NCBI GenBank assembly: GCA_964590255.1 | Contig: CAZPYA010000029.1 | Coordinates: 1 to 51,794 of the forward strand | Direction of reading: 5' to 3' | Origin: JAKIYB01 sp964590255 | GTDB lineage: Bacteria > Armatimonadota > Hebobacteria > CAIYQO01 | DNA length: 51,794 bases | In this document: positions 7,815-15,520 of the stretch, in pieces | How the letters are laid out: the number at the start of each line of letters is the position of its first letter | Position numbering within the stretch: position 1 is the stretch's first letter | The notes under the pieces: model-generated | Database searches by the model: none | Seen by the model: the letters and a program-made list of their open reading frames with translations, nothing else | Told to the model about the DNA's origin: nothing | Translations under genes and position numbers: made by a program

Positions 7815-8315
7815 ATGAAATCATTAGATGAGTTAACTATCATTCGGGAAGACGAATGCGCGAGTCTGGTGATGGAAACAGTGCCGTTGCTGATGCGCAC
7901 CATGCGGCGCGAGATGCGGCAGCGACAGCCGGCGGAGCTGTCCATGCCACAGTTCCGTACGCTGCGCATTTTGCACCGGCGCCCGCGCATGTCGCTGTCC
8001 GAATTGGCGCAGCGGTTGGATTTGACGCTGGCCTCGACGTCCAAGCTCATTGACGTGCTGGTGAAGCACGATTTCGTACAGCGCGAGGGGTGCTCTACCG
8101 ACCGCCGCCGCATCGAGCTGCAGTTGACCGAGCATGGTCACGCGTCGCTGTCGGCGATCTGGCAGGCCGCCCACGCGCGGCTGACCGAGGCGCTGGCGCG
8201 GCTGCCGGAGCACGAGCGCGCGGTGGTAAGCCAGGCGATGCGCGCGTTGCAATCCTTGTTATCGACCGATCCCCAGGATTCCCCCGATCCCGGGTCAGCA
8301 GGGAAGGGTAGTTAA
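7815..8315 (+). CDS. MarR-family transcriptional regulator
   Basis: This is a 166-residue winged-helix dimeric regulator. The core reads LSMPQFRTLRILHRRPRMSL, then SELAQRLDLTLASTSKLIDV (recognition helix), then the wing VKHDFVQREGCSTDRRRIEL, with the DRR motif typical of MarR proteins. Flanking helices would form the dimer interface. It probably represses its own or nearby promoters in response to a small phenolic or other ligand, which cannot be named. The ATG at 7815 lies 6 bases after a perfect -10 box, so translation is likely leaderless. It directly precedes the type II secretion operon on the same strand (58 bases to gspE), so a regulatory link is possible but not shown. Confidence 0.9.
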   Translation: MKSLDELTIIREDECASLVMETVPLLMRTMRREMRQRQPAELSMPQFRTLRILHRRPRMSLSELAQRLDLTLASTSKLIDVLVKHDFVQREGCSTDRRRIELQLTEHGHASLSAIWQAAHARLTEALARLPEHERAVVSQAMRALQSLLSTDPQDSPDPGSAGKGS

Positions 8316-8372
8316 TCGACCGAGCGACTCACCCCGAGTTGCGCGGCCGGTGAGTGATCAAGGAGAGATTCC

Positions 8373-10061
8373 GTGCCTATCGAGCACAGCATGACATCAC
8401 AGATGCCGCTCAGTCGCGAGCAGTGGCGGACCGCACAGGCGCGCCACAGCGCGACGGGGCAATCGCTGGACGAGATCCTCGTCGACCTGGGCTTTTGCAC
8501 GCAGGACATGGCGCTGGAAACGGTGGCGCACCAGGCCGGCGTGTCGCTGGTGCAGATCGCCGAACGCGAGCTGGATCCGGCGGTGATCGCGCTCATCCCC
8601 ACCGAGCTGGCCTTTCGCCACCAGGCGCTGCCGCTGTCGGCCATTGGCCTGACGCTGCGCGTGGCGGTGGCCAATCCGTTCAACACCGCCGCCGCCGACG
8701 ACATCCGCCTGGTGACGCGCCGCGACGTGGAACTGGTCTATGCCGACCCGCATGACATCCGTCGGCTGGTGGAAGAGCATTACACCCGCCGCATGATCGC
8801 CGACACCGCCGATGACGACGTGCAGGTGCTGGACGACGACAGCGACGAGATCGGCGACCTGGAGTCGATGGCACGCGAGGCGACGGTGGTGAAGCTGGTG
8901 AACCTGACCCTGCGCCAGGCGGTGCAGGAGCGCGCCAGCGACGTGCACGTGGAACCCTTTGAACGAGGGCTGCAGGTGCGCTACCGCATCGACGGCATCC
9001 TCCACGAGGTGCCGGCGCCGCCGAAGCGGCTGCAGTCGGCGATCATCTCGCGCCTGAAAATTATGGCGATGCTGGACATTGCCGAACGCCGCAAGCCGCA
9101 GGACGGCCGCATCAAGACGCGCATCGCCGGACAGGAGATCGACATCCGCGTCTCCACCGTGCCCACGCTATACGGCGAAAGCGTGGTGCTCCGCCTGCTC
9201 AACCGCAGCGCCATGAATTACGGCCTGTCGGACATCGGCCTGATGGAGGACATGCAGCAGCGCATGGAGTCGCTGATTACCATCCCGCACGGCATGATCC
9301 TCGCCACCGGGCCCACCGGCTCGGGGAAGACGACCACGCTCTACGCCTCGCTGCGCGCCGCCTACTCGACGGAGAAGAAGATCATCACCATCGAGGACCC
9401 GGTGGAGTACCAACTGCACGGCGTCAACCAGATTCAGGTGCACCCGCAGATCGGGTTGACGTTCGCCGCAGGCCTGCGCTCGGTGCTGCGCCAGGACCCG
9501 GACATCATCATGGTCGGCGAAATCCGCGACGGCGAGACGGCGGAGATCGCGGTACACTCGGCGCTCACCGGCCACCTGGTCTTTTCGACGCTGCACACGA
9601 ATGACGCGCCCAGCGCCGTCACCCGCCTGCTGGAGATGGGCATTGCCCCATTCCTGGTGGCGTCGTCGGTGGAGGCGGTGGTGGCGCAGCGGCTGGTGCG
9701 TACCATCTGCGCCAACTGCAAGGTGCCGCGGCCGGACATGGAGACCGTGCGCATCGAGCTGGAAGGCAGCGAATTCCCGCTGGGCAAGGACGACCTGCTC
9801 TACATGGGCCATGGTTGCGAGCAGTGCAAGCACAGCGGCTACCGCGGCCGTACCGGCATCTACGAGCTGCTGGTGATGGATAACGGCATCCGCCCGCTGG
9901 TCATGGAACGCGCCCCGGCGTCGGCCATCCGCGCCGCCGCCACCCAGTCCGGCCTGCGCTCGCTGCGCGAGGATGGTTGGCATAAAGTACTGACGGGCGT
10001 CACCACGCTGGAAGAAGTGGTGCGGGTGACGCGGCAGGATGATATCGAACCGGTGGAGTGA
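8373..10061 (+). CDS. gspE: Type II secretion ATPase GspE (GspE/PilB family)
   Basis: This 562-residue hexameric cytoplasmic ATPase powers pseudopilus assembly. Residues 10-140 form an MshEN-type N-terminal domain. The Walker A motif GPTGSGKT is at 313-320 and the Walker B region DPDIIMVGEIRD at 375-386, with GHLVFSTLHTND as the His box. A zinc-binding insertion has paired cysteines C446/C449 and C482/C485, which is typical of GspE and PilB. Translation starts at GTG 8373 behind AAGGAG (8360-8365, 7-base spacing). It heads a secretion operon, but a 527-base repeat-rich gap separates it from gspF. A PilB name is possible; the pseudopilins downstream favour type II secretion. Confidence 0.93.
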   Translation: MPIEHSMTSQMPLSREQWRTAQARHSATGQSLDEILVDLGFCTQDMALETVAHQAGVSLVQIAERELDPAVIALIPTELAFRHQALPLSAIGLTLRVAVANPFNTAAADDIRLVTRRDVELVYADPHDIRRLVEEHYTRRMIADTADDDVQVLDDDSDEIGDLESMAREATVVKLVNLTLRQAVQERASDVHVEPFERGLQVRYRIDGILHEVPAPPKRLQSAIISRLKIMAMLDIAERRKPQDGRIKTRIAGQEIDIRVSTVPTLYGESVVLRLLNRSAMNYGLSDIGLMEDMQQRMESLITIPHGMILATGPTGSGKTTTLYASLRAAYSTEKKIITIEDPVEYQLHGVNQIQVHPQIGLTFAAGLRSVLRQDPDIIMVGEIRDGETAEIAVHSALTGHLVFSTLHTNDAPSAVTRLLEMGIAPFLVASSVEAVVAQRLVRTICANCKVPRPDMETVRIELEGSEFPLGKDDLLYMGHGCEQCKHSGYRGRTGIYELLVMDNGIRPLVMERAPASAIRAAATQSGLRSLREDGWHKVLTGVTTLEEVVRVTRQDDIEPVE

Positions 10062-10115
10062 GGGGATGGTGTCGCTGGGACTGACTGCGCATGGCCATGT
10101 CAGCTATCGGCGGTA

Positions 10116-10284
10116 GCTAAGGGCGCACCAGAGAATAATGTCGCTATTATGCCGCCGGGCGCTGGTTCGTGGGCTAGGCGAGTGCCCGCAGACATATGAG
10201 GTCATATTTCAAGGGCGCTCAACAACGCGCACGAGCCAGCGAACAAGGCAGAATGACGACATTATTTTCTGGGGTGCCCTAAGC
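10116..10284 (+). repeat. Long hairpin element, diverged family A member
   Basis: This is a 169-base palindrome between gspE and gspF. The ends GCTAAGGGCGCACCAGAGAA and the reverse complement of TTCTGGGGTGCCCTAAGC match closely. The apex is GAGTGCCC, loop GCAGAC, ATATGA-GG-TCATAT, loop, then GGGCGCTC. It shares the internal strings GGTTCGTGG and CTAGGCG (5' side) and CAACAACGC (3' side) with the family A copies. Confidence 0.75.
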
Positions 10285-10588
10285 AACGGAAAGAGCAGGT
10301 TCGGCAGGGCGTTTCCATGCGGAGTCTGTCCCTTCCGCGCTGGTGTGGATGAGGGGATTGATTCGAGTACGAGTACTACATCACCAATATGATTGTGCGG
10401 AGTATCGATTCTCTCCGGTACTCCCTTCTCCCAGGATTGGGAGAAGGGCTGGGGATGAGGGCGCGCGCGGGAGCGCGCAACGATCATCGACAAAACTAAT
10501 CTGGTCGAGTAGTACGTGTACGAGTCGTTGAGGGATGAAGTAGGCATTTCGATTGTGACTACGACTACGACTGCGAGTTAGAGAGATT
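10285..10588. other. Repeat-rich intergenic stretch, no gene
   Basis: It contains GTACGAGTACTAC (10366-10378) with an imperfect inverted partner GTAGTACGTGTACGAG (about 10507-10522). Between them is a CCCTTCTCCC-aggat-TGGGAGAAGGG type hairpin (about 10424-10449), a sequence class often seen as a dispersed repeat. A GACTAC hexamer repeat (about 10557-10575) lies close before the gspF start. No coding potential is convincing. Confidence 0.6.
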
Positions 10589-11818
10589 ATGCCCACGACG
10601 TTTGCGTATAAGGGCTTGGATACGGCCGGGAAGACGGTGACCGGAGAAATCACGGCGGAGGACGCGCAGGGCGCGGCCGCGCTGCTGAAGGCGCGCGCCA
10701 TCCACCCGATGGCGGTGACGGCGGCGGCGGGCAACAAGCCGGCGTCGGCGGCGCTGCCGCCGTCCGGCAGCCTCTTCAAGCGACGGAACATGGCGGCTGA
10801 CGTCGCCATCCTCACCCGGCAGTTGGCGAACCTGGTGGCGGGCGGCGTGCAGTTGATGGCAGCATTCGCGGCGCTCACCGAGCACACCGAGAATCCGCGC
10901 CTGCGCGCGGTGCTGGTGCGCATGCAGGAAGACGTGCACGGCGGCAGCACGCTGTGGGAGGCGCTGGCCGCGCATCCGACGGTCTTTCCGCCGCTCTTCG
11001 TGAACATGGTGAAGGCGGGCGAGGCGAGCGGGCAGTTGGCGTCAGTGCTGAACTGGCTGGCCGACTATCAGGAGCAGGAGCAGACGCGGCGCATGCAAAT
11101 ACGCGGCGCGCTGATGTATCCCACGCTGCTAGTGGTGGCGGGCACGCTGGCAATTCTGCTGCTGGTCGTCTTCGTGGTGCCGAAATTTTCGATGATGTTC
11201 ACCGAATTCGGCCAGGCGCTGCCGCTGCCGACGATGATCCTGCTGGCCATCTCCAGCTTCATGAGCCGTTGGGCGTGGGCCGTCGCTTTGGGCATCGTGC
11301 TGCTGGTGGTGGGCTTGCGGCGCTACGGCCAGACGCCCGCTGGCAAGCTGGTGATGGACGGCTGGCGGCTGAAGGCGCCGTTGTTCGGCGCGCTGGCGCT
11401 GAAGGCGGCCATGTCGCGCTTCGCCCGCACCACCGCCACGCTGCTGCAGGGCGGCGTGCCGCTGCTGGACGCGCTGAGCGTGGTGCGCGACGTGCTGGAC
11501 AACGAAGTGCTGGCCCGCGCTACCGACGACGCGCGGGAGGGGATGCGCGAGGGCGAGCGCTTCGCGGCGCGGCTGCAGGCCACCGGGGTGTTCCCCGGCT
11601 TCCTCACGCACATGATCGGCATCGGCGAGGAAACGGGCGACCTGCGCAGCATGCTGAAGACGGTGGCCGGCACCTATGACATCGAGGTGGAGGCGACGCT
11701 GAAAGGCCTGGTTTCCATGCTGGAGCCGTTGATTATCATTACCGTCGGCGTGATCATGGGGGGCATCATCCTCTCCATGCTGCTGCCGATTTTCTCGATC
11801 AACCTGGCGGGCGGATAG
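10589..11818 (+). CDS. gspF: Type II secretion inner-membrane platform protein GspF
   Basis: This 409-residue polytopic protein anchors GspE and the pseudopilus base. It has the two GspF cytoplasmic repeats with the signatures VKAGEASGQL (about residue 140) and IGIGEETGDL (about 344). Transmembrane segments lie near residues 178-197, 226-243 and 380-400. The N-terminus FAYKGLDTAGKTVTG is the usual GspF/PilC opening. A weak GAGAGA stretch precedes the ATG. It leads the tightly packed gspF-gspD block and is followed by the major pseudopilin after 33 bases. Confidence 0.94.
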   Translation: MPTTFAYKGLDTAGKTVTGEITAEDAQGAAALLKARAIHPMAVTAAAGNKPASAALPPSGSLFKRRNMAADVAILTRQLANLVAGGVQLMAAFAALTEHTENPRLRAVLVRMQEDVHGGSTLWEALAAHPTVFPPLFVNMVKAGEASGQLASVLNWLADYQEQEQTRRMQIRGALMYPTLLVVAGTLAILLLVVFVVPKFSMMFTEFGQALPLPTMILLAISSFMSRWAWAVALGIVLLVVGLRRYGQTPAGKLVMDGWRLKAPLFGALALKAAMSRFARTTATLLQGGVPLLDALSVVRDVLDNEVLARATDDAREGMREGERFAARLQATGVFPGFLTHMIGIGEETGDLRSMLKTVAGTYDIEVEATLKGLVSMLEPLIIITVGVIMGGIILSMLLPIFSINLAGG

Positions 11819-11851
11819 GCTGCCCGACGCATTCGGAAAGAGGAGATTCGC

Positions 11852-12289
11852 ATGAAATCCGGAGGGATGAAACGGACGCGGCGCCATGGTTTCACGCTGC
11901 TCGAGCTGCTGGTGGTGATGTTCATCCTGGTGCTGCTGGCGGGCGTGGTGACGGTGGTCGTGACCAAGCGCGTGGAAGAAGCGAACATCACCCGCGCTAA
12001 AGCGGATATCTCGCAACTCGACAACGCCATCGAGCTGTATTTGCGCGACAACAACAACACCCCGCCGCCGACGCTGGACGCGCTGCGCACCCGTCCGAAC
12101 GGCGAGGAGCTGCCAAACTGGAATGGCCCGTATATCAAGAAAGACGTGCCGCTGGATCCGTGGAAGCGCCCATACGTCTACGCGGTGCCCGGGCAGCATG
12201 ACAACGCCTACGATCTGTATACGCTGGGGCGCGATGGCAAGGAAGGCGGCTCCGCGAGTGATGCCGACATCAACAACTGGGAAAATTAG
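11852..12289 (+). CDS. gspG: Major pseudopilin GspG
   Basis: This 145-residue type IV pilin-like protein forms the body of the pseudopilus. The prepilin cleavage site is G13|F14 in HG-FTLLELLVV, with Glu at +5, followed by a hydrophobic helix. The C-terminal GspG signature is present: DALRTRPNGEELPNWNGPY, then KDVPLDPWKRPYVYAVPG and the D-G-rich calcium loop (YTLGRDGKEGG). The family's usual length is about 140-150 residues. AAGAGGAGA precedes the ATG. The stop overlaps the next pseudopilin by 29 bases. Confidence 0.96.
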   Translation: MKSGGMKRTRRHGFTLLELLVVMFILVLLAGVVTVVVTKRVEEANITRAKADISQLDNAIELYLRDNNNTPPPTLDALRTRPNGEELPNWNGPYIKKDVPLDPWKRPYVYAVPGQHDNAYDLYTLGRDGKEGGSASDADINNWEN

Positions 12290-12824
12290 ACGTCCAGGCT
12301 TCACCCTGCTCGAGATGCTGGTGGTGCTGTTCCTGATGGTGCTGTTCACCGGCGTGGTGGCGGTGGCCATGGCGCCGGCGCTGCGGCAAGAGCGCCTCAA
12401 CAGCGGGGCGCGCATGGTGATGGCGGCACTGCGCTGCGCCCGCGACTACGCGGTGGCGCACCAGACGAACGCCGAGGTGCGCCTGGGCGAGGATGGTGGC
12501 GTGGCCGTCTACGTGCAGACCGTCGACGAGACCGGCACAGAAGACGGCGCCGCGGTTGGCGCGGAAGACAGCACGGAAGACTGGCGCGCGCTGACCACCC
12601 CGGCGGGGCGCCGGCGGACGCTGCCGGATGGCGTGCGGATCATCGAGGTGACGGACCCGGAGGCGGCGGCCGCGCCGCATGCTTCGGCGGTGAGCTTCAC
12701 CGCGCTGGGGCAGGGGGAGCGTTTGCGCATCACCCTGCGAGACACGCGCGAGCGCACCGCCGTCATTGAAGTCGATGGCTTGACCGGGCGCTGCGGCCTG
12801 GCGAAGGACGAGAAACCGGAATGA
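12261..12824 (+). CDS. gspH: Minor pseudopilin GspH (GspH/FimT family)
   Basis: This 187-residue pseudopilin has the N-terminus MPTSTTGKIRRPG followed by FTLLEMLVVLFL, giving cleavage at G13|F14 and Glu +5. The helix continues through ALRQERLNSGARMVMAALRC, the GspH/FimT arrangement. The ATG at 12261 is chosen because it lies a normal distance from the cleavage site; GTG at 12258 is directly upstream. The start lies inside the end of gspG, which implies translational coupling. The middle contains an acidic stretch (about TVDETGTEDGAAVG). It belongs to the tip complex with GspI, J and K. Confidence 0.88.
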   Translation: MPTSTTGKIRRPGFTLLEMLVVLFLMVLFTGVVAVAMAPALRQERLNSGARMVMAALRCARDYAVAHQTNAEVRLGEDGGVAVYVQTVDETGTEDGAAVGAEDSTEDWRALTTPAGRRRTLPDGVRIIEVTDPEAAAAPHASAVSFTALGQGERLRITLRDTRERTAVIEVDGLTGRCGLAKDEKPE

Positions 12825-13366
12825 CGGCACGGCGGCACAGCGCGCAGAGGCGCCGGCGGGGGCTGACCCTGCTGGAGGTGATCGTGGCGATGGCGCTGAT
12901 GGCCATCGGCATCACGGCTGTGCTGCAGGCCATCACCGCTTGCCTGCGCAGCAGCACGGCGTCGGCGGAGTATTCGCGCGGGGTGCTGCTGGCACAGCGG
13001 GTGGCGACGGACTACCAGCGCAACGAGGAGCTGGACGTCGGCGTGAAGGACGGCGAGTTCGATGACACGCCGGGCTATACGTGGGAAGTGCAGGTGGCGT
13101 CGGCGGACGACGAAGGGCTGTATCCGGTGCGCGTCACCGTCGCCTGGGCGAACGGCGCCCGCCGCTATGTGCTGGATACCTCGCTGCGGCCGCATGCCCG
13201 ACCCGAGGCGCCGGCGGCGGAACCGGACAGCGGCGCCAGCGACACGGCGGGAACCGGGGCGACGGCCGGAACAGGCGGCGCCACGGGAACGGGCGCGACG
13301 GCCGGCGTCGGTGGCGCCGGAGCGAGTGGCGGGGGGGCCGGCGCGGGCGGCGGGAGGAAACGATGA
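12821..13366 (+). CDS. gspI: Minor pseudopilin GspI-like with Gly/Ala/Thr tail
   Basis: This is a 181-residue protein with cleavage at G14|L15 (RRRRG-LTLLEVIVAMALM), Glu +5, and a following helix typical of GspI. Residues about 30-128 carry the pseudopilin body (EEYSRGVLLAQ-type region, then PGYTWEVQVASADDEGLYPV). The last ~50 residues are low-complexity Gly/Ala/Thr repeats (GTGATAG, GTGGATGTGATAG), which is not typical of GspI. The start overlaps the gspH stop by ATGA. Assignment as GspI rests on order and the N-terminus. Confidence 0.85.
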   Translation: MTARRHSAQRRRRGLTLLEVIVAMALMAIGITAVLQAITACLRSSTASAEYSRGVLLAQRVATDYQRNEELDVGVKDGEFDDTPGYTWEVQVASADDEGLYPVRVTVAWANGARRYVLDTSLRPHARPEAPAAEPDSGASDTAGTGATAGTGGATGTGATAGVGGAGASGGGAGAGGGRKR

Positions 13367-14097
13367 GGCGCCGGCGTGTGAGACAGGGATTCACGCTGGT
13401 GGAGATGCTGGTGGCGATCGTCATCTTCATCATCTTCCTCGGCTCGATATACGGCGTGTATTCGGCGGCGCAGGTGTCGATGGCGAAGGCGGAGGAGTCG
13501 GAGGAAGTCTTCCAGACCGGCCGCGTGCTGATGGCGCGGTTGGCGGCGGAGGTGATCAGCGCCTACCCGATGCCGGGCACGGAGAATACCGGCTTCGTCG
13601 GCGAAGACACCGGCAATGCCGACGCGGAGCGTGAGCAGGACATATTGACCTTGCTGACCACCGCGCACGGAACGACGGACGAATTGCCGGCGGGCGACCT
13701 GATCCAACTGCGCTATCGCATGGATGACCCGGCGCTGAACGAGACGCCGGGGCTATACCTGGAGCTGCGCCGCACGCCCGGCCTGGAGTTGGAAGACGCG
13801 CAGCCGGAAGCGCAATTGCTGTCGCCGCGGGTGGTGAGCTTTAACGTGCGCTATTGGACGGCGGAGGGCGAGGAGCAGGCGGAGTGGCCGGACGGCCCGA
13901 CGCTGCCCGCCGCGGTGATGATCGAGCTGGCGGTGCAGTCCGACCAGCCGGGCGCGAAGTCGGTGGCATTCGCCGAAATGGTGAATCTCGCGCTGGCGAC
14001 GAAACCGGCGGCGACGACGGCAGGCGCAAGTGACAACCCGGGTGAGAATCCGGCGGCGAATCCGGGCGCGGGAGGGGGAGCCAATGCGAACCCCTGA
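13363..14097 (+). CDS. gspJ: Minor pseudopilin GspJ-like
   Basis: This is a 244-residue pseudopilin. The start at 13363 is chosen because a GGGAGG ribosome-binding site lies 6 bases before the ATG, the codon overlaps the gspI stop (ATGA), and prepilin cleavage falls at G9|F10 (RQG-FTLVEMLVAIVI, Glu +5). Longer upstream readings in this frame lie inside gspI. The length and position fit GspJ. The C-terminal ~30 residues are low complexity (Pro/Asn/Gly/Ala-rich, ending GAGGGANANP). It works at the pseudopilus tip with GspI and GspK. Confidence 0.87.
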   Translation: MRRRRVRQGFTLVEMLVAIVIFIIFLGSIYGVYSAAQVSMAKAEESEEVFQTGRVLMARLAAEVISAYPMPGTENTGFVGEDTGNADAEREQDILTLLTTAHGTTDELPAGDLIQLRYRMDDPALNETPGLYLELRRTPGLELEDAQPEAQLLSPRVVSFNVRYWTAEGEEQAEWPDGPTLPAAVMIELAVQSDQPGAKSVAFAEMVNLALATKPAATTAGASDNPGENPAANPGAGGGANANP

Positions 14098-15316
14098 GCC
14101 GCGCACAGATATCTGCCGACGTGGAATACGCAAGCGCGGCATCGCGCTGATCACGGCGGTATGGATGCTGGCGGTGCTGGTGGTGCTGCTGGCGGGCTTT
14201 GCCGCGGTGGTGTTCAGCGATTCGCAGGCGGCGACGAATTTTGGACAATTATCGCGGGCGCGCTGGGCGGCGCGGACGGGCATTTGCCGGGCGGAGGCGC
14301 GGTTGATCGCCGACGCGCAGCAGCCCTTTACCGCGCTGGAGGCGACCGGGCGGCTGCTGCTGGAGCCGGAGGACGAGACGTTGCGGGACATGGGCGTGGT
14401 GCCGTACCGGACCATCGTGGAGGACGAAGCCGGAAAGATCAACATCAACACCGCCGACGCGGAGACGCTGGCCGCCATTTTCGAGGCGGACGTGGCGGAC
14501 GCCATCATCGACTGGCGGGATGAGGACAGCGAGATGCAGCCGCTGGGAGCGGAAGCAGAGTATTACACGGCGTTGATACCGCCGTATACCTGTAAGAATA
14601 CGCCCTTCACCACCGTGCGCGAGCTGTTGCTGGTGAAGGGCGTGACGAAGGAGACGCTGGCGCGCCGGGCGCTGGAGGACGGCCGCACGGTGGAAGACCT
14701 GCTCACGGTGAGTTCGTTGGATGCCAACCTTGACAAGGAAAGGCAGGCGCGGGTGAATATCGCCACCGCGGCGAAGGACGCGCTGACCCAGGCGTTCAGC
14801 GACGACCTCACCGCGCAGGAGATCGACGCGATCATCGCCCAGCGAGGCTCGACGCCGTTCAAAGCCGCGGCGGATGTGCTGCAGACGCCGAACCTGGCGC
14901 GGGCGAAGGTGGCGCGGATTTTTGACCGGATCACCGCCACGGCGGACACTGTGCGCAAGGGACTGGTGAACATCAACACCGCGCCGGCGGAGGTGCTGCA
15001 GACGCTGCCGGGCATGGATGAGGCAGCCGCGCGGGCGATCGTGCAGCGGCGCGAGACCGAGGGGCCGTATGAGGACCTGGGGCAGTTGCTGGAGGACGAG
15101 GGGATGAGCGTGGAGGTGTTCCGCCGGGTGGCGGAGCTGCTCACCACGCGCTCGCGCACCTTCCGCGTGGTCTCCACCGGCCGTGACGCCGGCGGGGTGC
15201 AGGCGACGGTGACCTGCCTGCTGGGCGTGGAGATGCCGGAGGCGGAAGCGCCCGCGACCGCGCCCGCGACCGTGAGCCCGGCAGCGACGATTCGGACGTT
15301 GTACTGGCGAGAGTAG
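14084..15316 (+). CDS. gspK: Minor pseudopilin GspK
   Basis: This 410-residue tip pseudopilin starts at ATG 14084 behind GGAGGGGGAG. Cleavage is expected at G19|I20 (RKRG-IALITAVWMLAVL). The +5 position is Thr rather than Glu, as is characteristic of GspK. Two helix-hairpin-helix-like SAM segments appear: around DEAGKININTADAETLAAI and around VNINTAPAEVLQTLPGMDEA (about residues 300-330). These are the T2SSK domains. The C-terminus ends in a short Pro/Ala/Thr-rich tail. It overlaps gspJ by 14 bases and is the last gene before a repeat element. Confidence 0.92.
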   Translation: MRTPEPRTDICRRGIRKRGIALITAVWMLAVLVVLLAGFAAVVFSDSQAATNFGQLSRARWAARTGICRAEARLIADAQQPFTALEATGRLLLEPEDETLRDMGVVPYRTIVEDEAGKININTADAETLAAIFEADVADAIIDWRDEDSEMQPLGAEAEYYTALIPPYTCKNTPFTTVRELLLVKGVTKETLARRALEDGRTVEDLLTVSSLDANLDKERQARVNIATAAKDALTQAFSDDLTAQEIDAIIAQRGSTPFKAAADVLQTPNLARAKVARIFDRITATADTVRKGLVNINTAPAEVLQTLPGMDEAAARAIVQRRETEGPYEDLGQLLEDEGMSVEVFRRVAELLTTRSRTFRVVSTGRDAGGVQATVTCLLGVEMPEAEAPATAPATVSPAATIRTLYWRE

Positions 15317-15317
15317 A

Positions 15318-15472
15318 TATTCCCTGGAGGGCGAGACTCCGTCGAGCCGCGAGCAAAAGGGTCGTAAACGACAGTATACATACTGGTGTACGGGAAACCC
15401 GTTCATCGCAAGCGTTTGTGCCCAACCAGCTCACGCGCACGCGGCTCGACGGAGTCTCGCCCGCCAGGATAT
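15318..15472. repeat. 155-bp MITE-like element with 28-bp inverted ends
   Basis: Terminal arms at 15324-15351 and 15440-15467 are inverted copies with one mismatch (core GGGCGAGACTCCGTCGAGCC) and are flanked by ATAT on both sides. The interior includes CAGTAT-ac-ATACTG. It separates gspK from the PilM-like gene; the next 48 bases contain no further clear signal apart from a short GAGGATG before the start. Confidence 0.85.
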
Positions 15473-15520
15473 CGAAATGACGCGTAACGTAATAGGGTGT
15501 TTTCGCAATAGGGATCGAGG

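Noticed and set aside
7811..7845. Operator for MarR autoregulation (ATTAACC...GTTAACT)
   Set aside because: The inverted match is short and imperfect with uneven spacing; not strong enough to list.
8680..9005. Short overlapping frames on the minus strand of gspE
   Set aside because: Shadows of the conserved ATPase gene, with no start signals.
10209..10547. Minus-strand frame of 112 codons between gspE and gspF
   Set aside because: It is made of hairpin repeat sequence (peptides such as HPQPFSQSWEKG are typical of translated repeats).
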